A stretch of 64,000 nucleotides of DNA from Desulfurococcaceae archaeon AG1 (GTDB lineage: Archaea; Thermoproteota; Thermoprotei_A; Sulfolobales; AG1): contig BEWT01000011.1 of the NCBI GenBank assembly GCA_003116855.1, positions 1 through 64,000 on the forward strand, written 5' to 3'. A program made the position numbers and the translations under genes. Positions within the stretch are counted from its first letter, which is position 1. Each line of letters opens with the position of its first letter. Of the stretch, positions 43,491 through 51,777 are shown one piece after another. The notes beneath the pieces are model-generated. The model had not been told where the DNA came from. It did not search any database and was given only the letters and a program-made list of their open reading frames with translations.

Positions 43491-43530
43491 TTATAAATCT
43501 TAATTCAAACTTATAAATCTTAATTCAGAG
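43491..43530 (-). promoter_or_regulatory. Tandem duplicated promoter (2 x 20 bp) of the Nramp-like gene
   Basis: TTATAAATCTTAATTCAAAC (43491-43510) is followed directly by TTATAAATCTTAATTCAGAG (43511-43530), 17 of 20 bases identical. On the minus strand each copy carries AAGATTTATAAG, a TATA box with an upstream purine-rich BRE-like sequence. The nearer copy predicts transcription from about 43465-43470, just before the GTG at 43452. The remaining 43531-43822 shows no gene. Confidence 0.55.
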
Positions 43531-43822
43531 ATTAACGATAATATAATTAAGACTAATAGGTACCATAGGTATTATACATTGATATAATGCTTTTTGAAAG
43601 TCGAGCCTTATAAATGAGGTATAGTTTGGCTGGGGATAAAAAAATTTTTCAATATACATATATGAGGTATGTAGAACCTTATCGCAGGATATATAGGATA
43701 TACGATGAAATATGGGGGCTTGTCTGAATCGATAATTTGGCGGACAAACCAGCTCGAAGATTCGAGTTAGGAGAAAAAGAGCCTCGGGGATCTCGAGGAA
43801 CTTTATCTTCGCGCGCTGCTTT

Positions 43823-44519
43823 TCATATTCTAAATGTTGGTATGAAGACCTGGATTAGCTGTATTATTCCGTATGGTAGGTACACGGCAATACCTATTGT
43901 TGCTAGTATTACCACCACTATGTGGGGTCTATAGGGCTTTGGTAGGTATCTCATGTTTAGGTAGAGCAGTGCTATGCCCCATAGGGCTAGGGCGAAGAGA
44001 TGGGTAGCAGCAGTTGCGAAAGCCGCTAGCATTGGTAGTGAGAAGCCTGTGATGAATAAGATGCTACCAACTATAACTAGGTAGGGCCATAGATATAGCC
44101 TGACCTTGTTGGGGGTGATATCGACAGCCTTTCTAAACGTGCCCCTCAGCATATCGTAGATCGTCCACATATATACCTCGTGGAGCGAGTAGAAAGTTCC
44201 CCAGAGTGCGAAGAATGCACCAAGCCACCATATAACCCCTGCCCAGGGTCCCAAGGTCTGGGTGAGCCATGCCACCTGGGCTGCGACTAGTGCAAGGCCT
44301 GAGGGCGCGGTGTGCATTGGGCGCAGAACCTCTATAGTTAGTATTACAGCAGGCATTGTCACGATGAATACCATGAAGAACGATAGCCCGACATCGAATT
44401 TAACTGGTAATAGCCAGCCTCTCAACCTCCTTCGCGTCTCTTCATCCTCGGGTATAGGTAGTTTTGATAACCCAGTAATGTGAACCCTCTTTAACATCTC
44501 ATCCGAGAATCTCACCAAA
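43823..44519 (-). pseudogene. Second Nramp-like gene, 5' half lost at transposon insertion
   Basis: The fragment encodes about 230 residues that align by pattern with the second half of the intact neighbour: LPVKFDVGLSFFMVFIVTMP parallels LIMADQWLIFATFAFLG, and PHIVVVILATIGIAVYLPYGI the final helix. Its first half is found neither beyond the element (45991-46516) nor elsewhere in the window, so insertion was followed by deletion, or the element sits at a genuine boundary. The two transporter genes lie in tandem, so this could be a duplication whose first copy was destroyed. Confidence 0.7.
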
Positions 44520-45847
44520 CCGTTTGTCCCTGGATATGAAGGAATATCCAGGGACTTCAACCTCGCCCACAGGGATCTCTTTATCCCCATGGGTTCATGG
44601 GCTGCCGTCGAGCCAAACGGCATGTGGCTCCCATCTAGGTTGAACCCTGGGTGGCTTGGAGCGCTGCTCCCATCACCACCCAGGGCTTTTAACAATAAAT
44701 TATAGCATGCAACGACATCCCTATGCCATTTCTCCCTACCTAGCGAGCATATACCTATTCTCGAGCCGTTATATTTTATTTCTGATCTATGTATTGGGCA
44801 TTGCTTAGATGTATTCCTAGGATTAACATAGATTACTGGGACGCTGTGTTCTTTAGCCTTCTCCTCAATGGCTCTCTGGATGCCTTTGAATGCTGCTTGG
44901 AAGATCCTGTGTCTTAATTGCTCATCCCTAATCCTGGAGATCATGTTCTCAGCAGGCTTATCGCCGAGATCCTCGAGAACAACACCATATCCATGTTTTA
45001 ATGCCTCTCTAACGATTATGTTCGCTACCTTCCATCTGGTATTGTCTTTCTTTTCTTCCTCCCTAAGCTTCCTCAAGATCTTCCTCTTAGCACGGCATCT
45101 AGCATCGTAGATCTTATCGTATTTCTCCTGAACCCTCTTCCTCCTATAATAATAGCCAAGTGTTATTTTCTCAATATTTGTTTCAAATAGATATACCTTT
45201 CTGTTTATAAGCACTGCTACATTATTCTCATTAACATCCACAGCTATATAACCACTAGGCTTATATAACCTAACATCCTTTCTAAAAATGAGATATATGA
45301 TCAACCTTCTTTCCTTTCTATCAAGCTTTATCCTTGCCTCAGAAGCTAATCTCCAGCCGGAGTTGATATATTTATAGAATTGCTTGTGAGGAACTAGATC
45401 TACCTTGATCAATCCTCTATGCGTCGATATAGCTATCCTTGTTAAGCCCTCAAGCCTCCATAGGTGGTCGTCTAGCCATATCGAGATCCTCCTCACGCTA
45501 GGATATTCCTTATTCGTTGATCCTTCTTTCTTTAGCTTTAGAAAACTCTTAACCCTTGTGGATGCATCCTGACAAGCCGTGTGAACATAGTGCGATGGTA
45601 GGTGGGGATAGAGGTTACGCATCTCTCGGTATTTTAGGGCTTTAAGTTTTATGAATGATGTTATCCCCTCTTTAGCAGCACATATTACTAGCTGCTCAAC
45701 CACATTCCTATACGTATCCTCAAGTTCTATGAAAATCCTGAACAGTTTCTTAGGTATCCTCTCAGATCTAACAATAACCGTTCTCGTAACAATCGAAGCA
45801 TCTTCTCCATCGGTAAGCGCTAGGGATGCTTGTAAGAAGCAGCCCAC
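43823..45847 (-). CDS. TnpB RNA-guided nuclease fused in frame to the C-terminal half of an Nramp-like transporter
   Basis: 674 codons. Residues about 20-442 are TnpB of the IS605/IS1341 type: N-terminal HYVHTACQDASTRVKSF and SIWLDDHLWRLEG, RuvC-I Asp in IAVDVNENNV, RuvC-II Glu in VVLEDLGDK, a CPIH/GIC zinc-finger-like loop and RuvC-III Asp in WHRDVVACYNLL. The RuvC catalytic triad is intact. At residue 443 (position 44519) the element ends and the frame reads on into GLVRFSDEMLKR and about five membrane helices of a second Nramp-like protein. The usual TnpB stop is missing. GTG start at 45847. The chimera might be made, or the membrane part might be silent passenger. Confidence 0.8.
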   Translation of the reverse strand: MGCFLQASLALTDGEDASIVTRTVIVRSERIPKKLFRIFIELEDTYRNVVEQLVICAAKEGITSFIKLKALKYREMRNLYPHLPSHYVHTACQDASTRVKSFLKLKKEGSTNKEYPSVRRISIWLDDHLWRLEGLTRIAISTHRGLIKVDLVPHKQFYKYINSGWRLASEARIKLDRKERRLIIYLIFRKDVRLYKPSGYIAVDVNENNVAVLINRKVYLFETNIEKITLGYYYRRKRVQEKYDKIYDARCRAKRKILRKLREEEKKDNTRWKVANIIVREALKHGYGVVLEDLGDKPAENMISRIRDEQLRHRIFQAAFKGIQRAIEEKAKEHSVPVIYVNPRNTSKQCPIHRSEIKYNGSRIGICSLGREKWHRDVVACYNLLLKALGGDGSSAPSHPGFNLDGSHMPFGSTAAHEPMGIKRSLWARLKSLDIPSYPGTNGLVRFSDEMLKRVHITGLSKLPIPEDEETRRRLRGWLLPVKFDVGLSFFMVFIVTMPAVILTIEVLRPMHTAPSGLALVAAQVAWLTQTLGPWAGVIWWLGAFFALWGTFYSLHEVYMWTIYDMLRGTFRKAVDITPNKVRLYLWPYLVIVGSILFITGFSLPMLAAFATAATHLFALALWGIALLYLNMRYLPKPYRPHIVVVILATIGIAVYLPYGIIQLIQVFIPTFRI
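44520..44700 (-). ncRNA. Putative omega-RNA (reRNA) scaffold of the TnpB element
   Basis: In IS605/IS1341 elements the guide RNA scaffold overlaps the 3' end of tnpB and runs to the right terminus, with the guide being the first bases outside it. Here the 3' segment is the most conserved part among the intact element and relics A and B, even where the tnpB frame is lost, and contains the 12-bp hairpin next to the terminus. The guide would be the 16-20 bases below 44520 on the minus strand, which lie in the interrupted transporter gene. Inference from family architecture. Confidence 0.5.
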
Positions 45848-45990
45848 CAGAATATGCTTAGTGAGAGCCTTATAAATCTTTCCCTATAGTATTGATTGTG
45901 AATAGCTTCTCAACATTATAAGCTTCAATAGTTAGGGATGCCTCTAAAGCTTACAAACATTTCCTGAGAGCATAAAAAAGAAAACAGCCC
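44520..45990 (-). mobile_element. IS1341-type insertion element (tnpB only), complete
   Basis: The right end begins at CCGTTTG (44520) and carries a perfect 12-bp stem (GTCCCTGGATAT 44526-44537 with ATATCCAGGGAC 44544-44555, six-base loop), the structure bound by TnpA transposases. The left end is defined by AAAAAGAAAACAGCCC at 45975-45990, shared with relic A. There is no tnpA, so it moves only in trans. Between tnpB's zinc-finger/RuvC-III end and the right terminus lies the expected omega-RNA scaffold. Length 1471 bp. Confidence 0.8.
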
Positions 45991-46516
45991 TATATAGGGA
46001 CTTCTGAGGCATAACGTATAGAGATAGGTTGAATGGGGATTTGTAAAAACACTTAAGAGGCTAGAAATTAAGAGATCGCTTCTACAAGCAGATAGAAGCG
46101 ATATATAGAGCACAAGGCAGGTAGCTAGGTCACGTCGATAATCTAGAGGTAAGCGATAATGACGCATCTATAGTGGCTGACATTTCGAATACGGAGTTCA
46201 TAAAAGATCCTTGATAAGTTTGTAGTGATCACAAGCTAGATAAAGCCGTATAATAAGCCAGTTCTATTAATAGTAGGTCGCGAGAGGCACGGCTGATCTG
46301 CTGAATGTAGTACTAAAGATAACGCTGGGCCTGACTTTATAGGTAGACTAGGTTTTTGTGAGATCTTTGAGTAGCAAATAGCTTTCTATGTGAGAGCAAT
46401 GAGCAATACTTCAAGAAGATCTCTGGATTGCTCTGTATAGTTAAATAGCTATATGGCTATTTGTTTACGTGGTTATTAGTTATTAATACCTTAGGATCTA
46501 TAGAAACGAAGGCTGG
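45991..46516. other. Gene-free 526-bp segment with a 10-bp hairpin
   Basis: After the transposon left end there is no ORF I can support; short frames are interrupted. The segment contains a perfect stem-loop at 46075-46102 (arms ATCGCTTCTA and TAGAAGCGAT, loop CAAGCAGA) without a T run behind it, and just before 46516 an AT-rich promoter-like stretch (TTATTAGTTATTAATACC) for the methylase-like gene. The hairpin may be the only remnant of an RNA or of another mobile element. Confidence 0.4.
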
Positions 46517-48562
46517 TTGAGGTTAAGGGTTGCTAGATATATTGGGGTTAGCGAGGGGGTTGCTGAGACCGGATATAGGGTTTTCCTAGATCTTCTTGGG
46601 CACGTGGTTGCTAGGCTTGGTGGGGATAAGAGAGATATTGCCGAGATCCTCGGTAGACTTGGAATCGCGATGCCCAAGGATCTTCTTAAAATTATTGCTA
46701 GGGATGTTGAGGATAAGATCAGGATCCTGGGTTCTGATGAGATCATGCGTTACCAGGAGATCGTTGCAGAGATCCTTGCAGAAACGCGTGGCACTAGGCA
46801 GCTTGGTTCTTCACTAATATATGCCGCTAGGGTTGCTTCGATCCTTGCTAGCAGCCTTGTTAGTAGCAGGGATCTAGTGCTCGGCGATCCATTTGTGGGT
46901 AGTGGGTTGATTATTAGAAGGATTGTTGATTCCTTGGGCTCTGGGAGGGTTTCCAGAGTATGGGGGTTGGGGTCTAACCCCTTAGGATCTCTTGCGGCTT
47001 ACGCCTCGCTTATAGATGTTCTCGATCCTGGCAGGGTTTCTATCCTTGTACGTGATCCTTTTGACGAGATCTATAGATCCTTCTCCTCTAATGATTGGCA
47101 GCAATATAGCTCGGATGTCGTGCTAGTAAACCCGATCTTCCTCGAGGATGATAGGGTTTTGAGGGAGAGGCTTCCAGAGATCTATAGAACGCTTCTCCTC
47201 CTAGGATATGGAGAGTATGTGATTAAGAGGAAGCTAAGGCTCTCAACAGCATCCATTCTCCTCGCGGATAGTGTTTTGAAACCAGGAGGGGTTCTAATAG
47301 CATTCACCCCAGCGTATACCCTCTACAGGATTTCGAGTGCCGGTGTTAGGATTATTCTGAGGGATAGGTATAGTGTTGCCGCGATCCTTGAGGGACCTGT
47401 AACCTCTTTCTCGGGGAAGAGATCTCTGAAGGAGGTTGTGATCGCTGCCCGTAAAGCCAGGCTACCTGGCTGGGAGACGGTATTGATAAGGATCGATTCT
47501 CCAAGCGGTATAGAGGATATCGCGAAAACCCTTAGAGGGCGGAGTGGCGAGGAGGTTTATGTGAACAGGATAGCCCTGAGATCTCTGTGGGGTTCTGCCC
47601 AGAGGAGCTGGATCCATTTCTTCCAGCTAGGCGGATATGATGAGAGGTTTGCAGAGATCTTCAGGGATCTTATGGATAGCGGTAGGCTTGCAGAGCTTAG
47701 GAGTGTTGCGAGAGATATTGTTATAAAGAAGGGTATTCTTATCAGGGCTCCAAGGTTCTTTATACTCCCCAACAGGTATTGGGGTATAAGGTATAGGGAT
47801 AGATCCTCTACTGTGATTTTCAATAAAGAGGATCTCAGCGAGCTTGAGATAAGCAACGAGAACCTCTTACCCATTATCAGGAGGTCTAAGAAAAAGAGAG
47901 GACCTTATGGTCTAAGGCTTGTTGAGTCTCCAGAGCATTATATCTTATCAATACCTCCAAAGAGTCTCGGGAGAATCGATAGGGATATTGTTAAATATAT
48001 AGAATGGGGGCTGAGATCCCGTGTTGTCGAGGGTGTGGTGAGGATCTATGGTGATAAGTGGTATAGCTATGCCTATAAAGAGATCAATACTAGAAGACCC
48101 ATAGCAGATCTCTTTGTCTCGAGAGCCGTGTGGAAGAGTACAAAGATGCATGGTGCTAACGCTTTGATGGTTGATAAACCAGCCCTCGCCGGGGATAGCT
48201 TCTTCGCCGTAATCGGGGGTGAGAAGGGTTTGAGATGCTTCCTCACAGTCTGGTTTAACAGCACCTTCTTCCTCTACATGTTCTCGAGGATCGGAAAGAT
48301 TCTTGATCATAGGTGGGGGATGATCTCAAGCGATGATTTCCTCTCACTACCAGCTCCAAGGATTATTGGTAGGGATATCTATAGATATGCTGAGGAGATC
48401 ATCTCTAAATACGGCTCCCAACAACTCCCCCCACTCTCAACCCAGCTGAGTGAGGGTAGCAGGGTTAGGGATGAGATAGACTCGCTAGTATCATGGCTGC
48501 TAGGGCTGGGGGATGAGGAGATTAGGGGTATGAGGAGAGGTCTCCTAGAGATCCTTCCCTAG
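46517..48562 (+). CDS. N6-adenine DNA methylase-like protein with altered catalytic motif
   Basis: 681 residues. SAM motif I is GDPFVGSGLIIRRIV near residue 120; the expected NPPY/F motif IV reads VLVNPIF near 197, so the second proline is replaced by isoleucine. The C-terminal part (about 430-640) looks like the target-recognition region of type IIG/Eco57I-like enzymes (WFNSTFFLYMFSRIG, SSDDFLSLPAPRI). No restriction, specificity or BREX gene is nearby. Either an orphan methylase with a tolerated motif variant or a catalytically dead DNA-binding derivative. TTG start at 46517. The stop lies two bases from the convergent cysteine desulfurase stop. Confidence 0.7.
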   Translation: MRLRVARYIGVSEGVAETGYRVFLDLLGHVVARLGGDKRDIAEILGRLGIAMPKDLLKIIARDVEDKIRILGSDEIMRYQEIVAEILAETRGTRQLGSSLIYAARVASILASSLVSSRDLVLGDPFVGSGLIIRRIVDSLGSGRVSRVWGLGSNPLGSLAAYASLIDVLDPGRVSILVRDPFDEIYRSFSSNDWQQYSSDVVLVNPIFLEDDRVLRERLPEIYRTLLLLGYGEYVIKRKLRLSTASILLADSVLKPGGVLIAFTPAYTLYRISSAGVRIILRDRYSVAAILEGPVTSFSGKRSLKEVVIAARKARLPGWETVLIRIDSPSGIEDIAKTLRGRSGEEVYVNRIALRSLWGSAQRSWIHFFQLGGYDERFAEIFRDLMDSGRLAELRSVARDIVIKKGILIRAPRFFILPNRYWGIRYRDRSSTVIFNKEDLSELEISNENLLPIIRRSKKKRGPYGLRLVESPEHYILSIPPKSLGRIDRDIVKYIEWGLRSRVVEGVVRIYGDKWYSYAYKEINTRRPIADLFVSRAVWKSTKMHGANALMVDKPALAGDSFFAVIGGEKGLRCFLTVWFNSTFFLYMFSRIGKILDHRWGMISSDDFLSLPAPRIIGRDIYRYAEEIISKYGSQQLPPLSTQLSEGSRVRDEIDSLVSWLLGLGDEEIRGMRRGLLEILP

Positions 48563-48563
48563 C

Positions 48564-49838
48564 TTAGCACGAGGAGAATCTACATGAATCCTCGTTACCT
48601 GTAGCTGGCTTCTTAGCATTCGGAGTTATTCTTGCTAGGGTTTCTCCAAGCCTCTCTATCTCCTCCTCCAGGTTATATATATGGGGGCTTGCCCTCACAC
48701 TCTTCTCTATCCCGAGGCTCTTGTGGAGTGGGTATGCACAGTGATGCCCAGATCTAACGGCTATTCCCTCGAGGTCTAGTTGGAATGCTAGTTGGTGTGG
48801 ATCTATCCCCTTTATGTTGAAGCTCAGAACGCCTGTTCCTTTCTCGGGGGGTGGGCTGTAGATCTCGATCCTATCCTCTAGATATTCCCTCAAGATCTTC
48901 TCCCCATATGCTTGGAGCCTTCTGAGATAGCTTAGCACGTTATCCATACCTATCTCTCTGAGGAACCTGGCTGCCTCGCCAAGCCCCACGATCCCCTCTA
49001 TATTTGGTGTTCCTGGAACGAATCTCCAGGGCATGTTTTCGAATACAACTTCAAGGCTCTCGGGATCTATTTTCACTATCATACCACTCCCAGCCTTTCC
49101 GGGCTCGAGCCTCTCTCCAAGATCTTTTCTCAGGTATAGAACCCCGGTTCCTGAGGGGCCGAACATTTTGTGTCCGCTGAATACGCCAGCATCTATCCCT
49201 AGTTCTTTTACATCGACCTTCATGTGGGATACGCTCTGGGCTAGGTCTCCAATGAATAGGGCTCCTTCTTTTGATGCGATGCCACATATCTCTCTTATGG
49301 GGTTTATAACACCGTTCACGTTGCTCACATGGACTGCGATAACAGCTTTGATCCTTCCGATCTTCTCGAATTTCTCTTTAAGAGATTCTATGCTTACCTC
49401 TCCATATCTATTGACATCGATCCACACGATCCTGCATCCCCTAAGCCTGCACACATATCTCCAAGGCATTATAGTGCTGTGATGCTCAGCCCTGGTAAGG
49501 GCTATATAGTCACCCTCACCAAGGCTTGGGGCTAGGGTTAAGGCTATCATGTTCATAGCATCAGTAGAATTAAACGTCGGTACAACCTCCTCAGGATCCG
49601 AGCCTATGAGCCTCGCTATCGATTCAAGAGACTCCTCAACAACCCTTGTAGCCTCGAGGGAGAGGCTATACACACCCCTTCTAACAGTTGCATAGTTCTT
49701 CTCATAGAAGTTCTTAACAGCCTCTATAACCGATCTAGGCTTAGGCGTTGTAGCATTATTATCTAAATAGATATACCCTTTCTTCTCCAGCTCCAGGATC
49801 TCGGGGAACTCCCCCCTGATCCTGCGGGGATCTAGCAC
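48564..49838 (-). CDS. Cysteine desulfurase (SufS/Csd type)
   Basis: 424 residues, PLP fold type I. The Schiff-base lysine is in FSGHKMFGPSGTGVLYL, the HHST motif contacts PLP, and the catalytic Cys lies in RSGHHCAYPLHK near residue 370, in the SufS-like loop. It delivers sulfur from cysteine for FeS cluster and thio-cofactor assembly, needed by the FeS enzymes encoded here. GTG start 49838 with GGTGGT in front. The C terminus has an unusual Cys-ending tail (GNEDSCRFSSC). No suf scaffold genes are adjacent. Confidence 0.9.
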   Translation of the reverse strand: MLDPRRIRGEFPEILELEKKGYIYLDNNATTPKPRSVIEAVKNFYEKNYATVRRGVYSLSLEATRVVEESLESIARLIGSDPEEVVPTFNSTDAMNMIALTLAPSLGEGDYIALTRAEHHSTIMPWRYVCRLRGCRIVWIDVNRYGEVSIESLKEKFEKIGRIKAVIAVHVSNVNGVINPIREICGIASKEGALFIGDLAQSVSHMKVDVKELGIDAGVFSGHKMFGPSGTGVLYLRKDLGERLEPGKAGSGMIVKIDPESLEVVFENMPWRFVPGTPNIEGIVGLGEAARFLREIGMDNVLSYLRRLQAYGEKILREYLEDRIEIYSPPPEKGTGVLSFNIKGIDPHQLAFQLDLEGIAVRSGHHCAYPLHKSLGIEKSVRASPHIYNLEEEIERLGETLARITPNAKKPATGNEDSCRFSSC

Positions 49839-49928
49839 AAATAGGGACCACCGAGAATAATTCTCCCGAGTGCTTATAAATAGATAGCGTCAAACGCGTA
49901 GCTGCTTCTAATATTACCTTTTATTTCT

Positions 49929-50612
49929 CTAGTCTATCACGCTTCCGTATATAGTATTGATTCCAAGCTCTCTGGCTCTCTCAAGAGCTTCTCTATCTAT
50001 ATTTACAGCTATGATTACTATTCTTTTCACATTACCAATAAGCTGTCTTGTTCTTTCGACCCTGTCATATAGCCAGTCTATATCCCCCCTCTCAGCTTTT
50101 GATTTAACCTCTATTATTGTTACACCTCCGTCCTCTATGATCACGTCGAATTCGTATCTAGCCCCTCTAACGCCTAGTTTTCCATCAAGGTCTGTGTAAA
50201 TGAATCTTCTAGCTTTCTCAGGATCTATTCCCAGTTGGGCTAAATTATCCTTATAGAGGGATAAGATCATCTTCTCAAGATCTCTCCCAACACGCTTTCC
50301 AAGGCTTCCGACTGCTATTTTGAGTTCCATTAGAGTTTTACCATGTTCTTTTAACATCTCACTGTGTTCTTCTAATATCTTTGTATGCCTTTCCAGTATT
50401 TTTGTATGTTCTTCTAATATCTTTGTATGTTTTTCCAATATTTCTGTGTGTTTTTTTAGCTCTTCTAGCATGCTTTTCAGAACATCAGCGATCTTATCTA
50501 TGGCTGTTCCAAGCTTTATTATATCTTCCCTCTTACTCTCCTCAATAGCCTCCTTAACGATCCTCTTGATCTCACCCAGCATCTTTTCAGTACTCTCAAC
50601 ATTACTGTCCAA
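49929..50612 (-). CDS. DUF3782-like PD-(D/E)XK nuclease-fold protein with coiled-coil N terminus
   Basis: 227 residues. The N-terminal half is a heptad coil with a striking seven-residue repeat (KHTKILE, EHTKILE, RHTKILE, EHSEMLK), the C-terminal half a PD-(D/E)XK fold: YEFDVIIEDGGVTIIEVKSKA provides D and the E-x-K motif. Archaeal DUF3782 proteins have this layout and are unassigned; nuclease activity is possible. Single gene between cysteine desulfurase and the divergent epimerase. Confidence 0.78.
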   Translation of the reverse strand: MDSNVESTEKMLGEIKRIVKEAIEESKREDIIKLGTAIDKIADVLKSMLEELKKHTEILEKHTKILEEHTKILERHTKILEEHSEMLKEHGKTLMELKIAVGSLGKRVGRDLEKMILSLYKDNLAQLGIDPEKARRFIYTDLDGKLGVRGARYEFDVIIEDGGVTIIEVKSKAERGDIDWLYDRVERTRQLIGNVKRIVIIAVNIDREALERARELGINTIYGSVID

Positions 50613-50720
50613 GCTGGCTCCGATAGGTATTATACCTCGGTCTCTATTAAATATACGTGATCGGAGCGATCTGAATATTTACCAGGCTATATCTATAATT
50701 TCTTCTTTGGATATTTTGGT

Positions 50721-51695
50721 TTGGTATTTAGCTTGAGGGTGCTTGTGACTGGGGCTGCTGGTTTTATTGGGAGCTTTTTGGTTGAGAGGCTTCTTGGTCT
50801 TGGTTATAGTGTTGTTGGTCTTGATAACCTATCTTCGGGGAGTCTTGATAATCTCTCCAAGGCTATGGGTATGCCTGGGTTTAGGTTTGTTAGGGCTGAT
50901 CTTCTGGATCCCTCCTCACTGGATGAGGATCTCTTTAGGGTTGATGCTATCTTCCACATGGCTGCTAACCCTGAGGTTAGGCATTCCACGAGAGATCCTC
51001 TGGATCATTACCACCAGAACCTCACAGCAACTATGAACGCTCTTGAGAGGGCTAGAAGGTTTGGTGCTAGGCTCTTCGTGTTCGCCTCTAGCAGCACTGT
51101 TTATGGTGATGCCGCGATCATACCCACGCCAGAGGATCATCCTCTAAGGCCTATAAGCGTTTATGGCGCTACCAAGGCTGCTGGAGAGATTCTCTGCCAA
51201 ACCTACTCCAGGCTCTATGGTTTAAAATGCCTGGTTCTTAGGTATGCTAATATCATTGGCCCTAGGCTTAAGCATGGAGTGATCTATGATTTTATAAACA
51301 AGCTGAGGAGTAATAGCGAGGAGTTAGAGATCCTTGGCGATGGTTCTCAGAGGAAGAGCTACCTCTACATAGACGATGCTGTGGATGCAACGATCAAGGC
51401 TTTTGAAAAAATGCTTGATAGCGATGATGCGGAGGAGGTCTATAACATCGGTAACAAGGACTGGGTAACTGTTATAGAGATAGCGGATATAGTGACAAAA
51501 GCTATGGGGCTCAGGGGGGTTAGGTATAGGTTCTCGCCGGCAACACCAGATGGGAGGGGATGGCCTGGGGATGTTAAGCTAATGCTTCTAGACATATCTA
51601 GGCTTGAGAAGAGGATAGGATGGATCCCTAGCCTGAGTAGTAGAGATGCTGTTAGGAGAACAGCGGCCGAGATGATCTCTAACGCGTATGGATAG
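50721..51695 (+). CDS. NAD-dependent sugar epimerase/dehydratase (GalE-like, extended SDR)
   Basis: 324 residues. NAD motif GAAGFIGSFL near residue 10, active-site Tyr-x3-Lys in YGATKAAGE near 150 with the Ser/Thr of SSSTVYG, and DGSQRKSYLYIDDAV near 215. These are features of UDP-glucose 4-epimerase and dTDP-glucose dehydratase relatives, probably feeding glycosylation of surface proteins. The start is TTG (50721 or 50733). Confidence 0.86.
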   Translation: MVFSLRVLVTGAAGFIGSFLVERLLGLGYSVVGLDNLSSGSLDNLSKAMGMPGFRFVRADLLDPSSLDEDLFRVDAIFHMAANPEVRHSTRDPLDHYHQNLTATMNALERARRFGARLFVFASSSTVYGDAAIIPTPEDHPLRPISVYGATKAAGEILCQTYSRLYGLKCLVLRYANIIGPRLKHGVIYDFINKLRSNSEELEILGDGSQRKSYLYIDDAVDATIKAFEKMLDSDDAEEVYNIGNKDWVTVIEIADIVTKAMGLRGVRYRFSPATPDGRGWPGDVKLMLLDISRLEKRIGWIPSLSSRDAVRRTAAEMISNAYG

Positions 51696-51777
51696 GATAT
51701 CTAGATCCCTTGAAAGGTTTTAAGATCCTGCTGAATCGCTATTATCTTTAGCCATCTATATATGTTGGATAGGGTTT

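Noticed and set aside
43700-43740. Possible second C/D-box RNA (GATGAA ... CTGA)
   Set aside because: The C box has a mismatch, the spacing to CTGA is 16 bases, and no C'/D pair follows.
45925-46167. 80-residue minus-strand ORF beyond tnpB
   Set aside because: Spans the transposon left end and a perfect hairpin; composition not gene-like.
46000-46300. PIN-domain toxin remnant suspected in the gap after the transposon
   Set aside because: Only a short run vaguely resembles the family, with stops in all frames and no acidic triad.
41919-48562. TnpB, methylase-like gene and DUF3782 nuclease as a joint defence island
   Set aside because: The genes differ in strand, are separated by housekeeping genes and show no shared operon or control; only proximity speaks for it.
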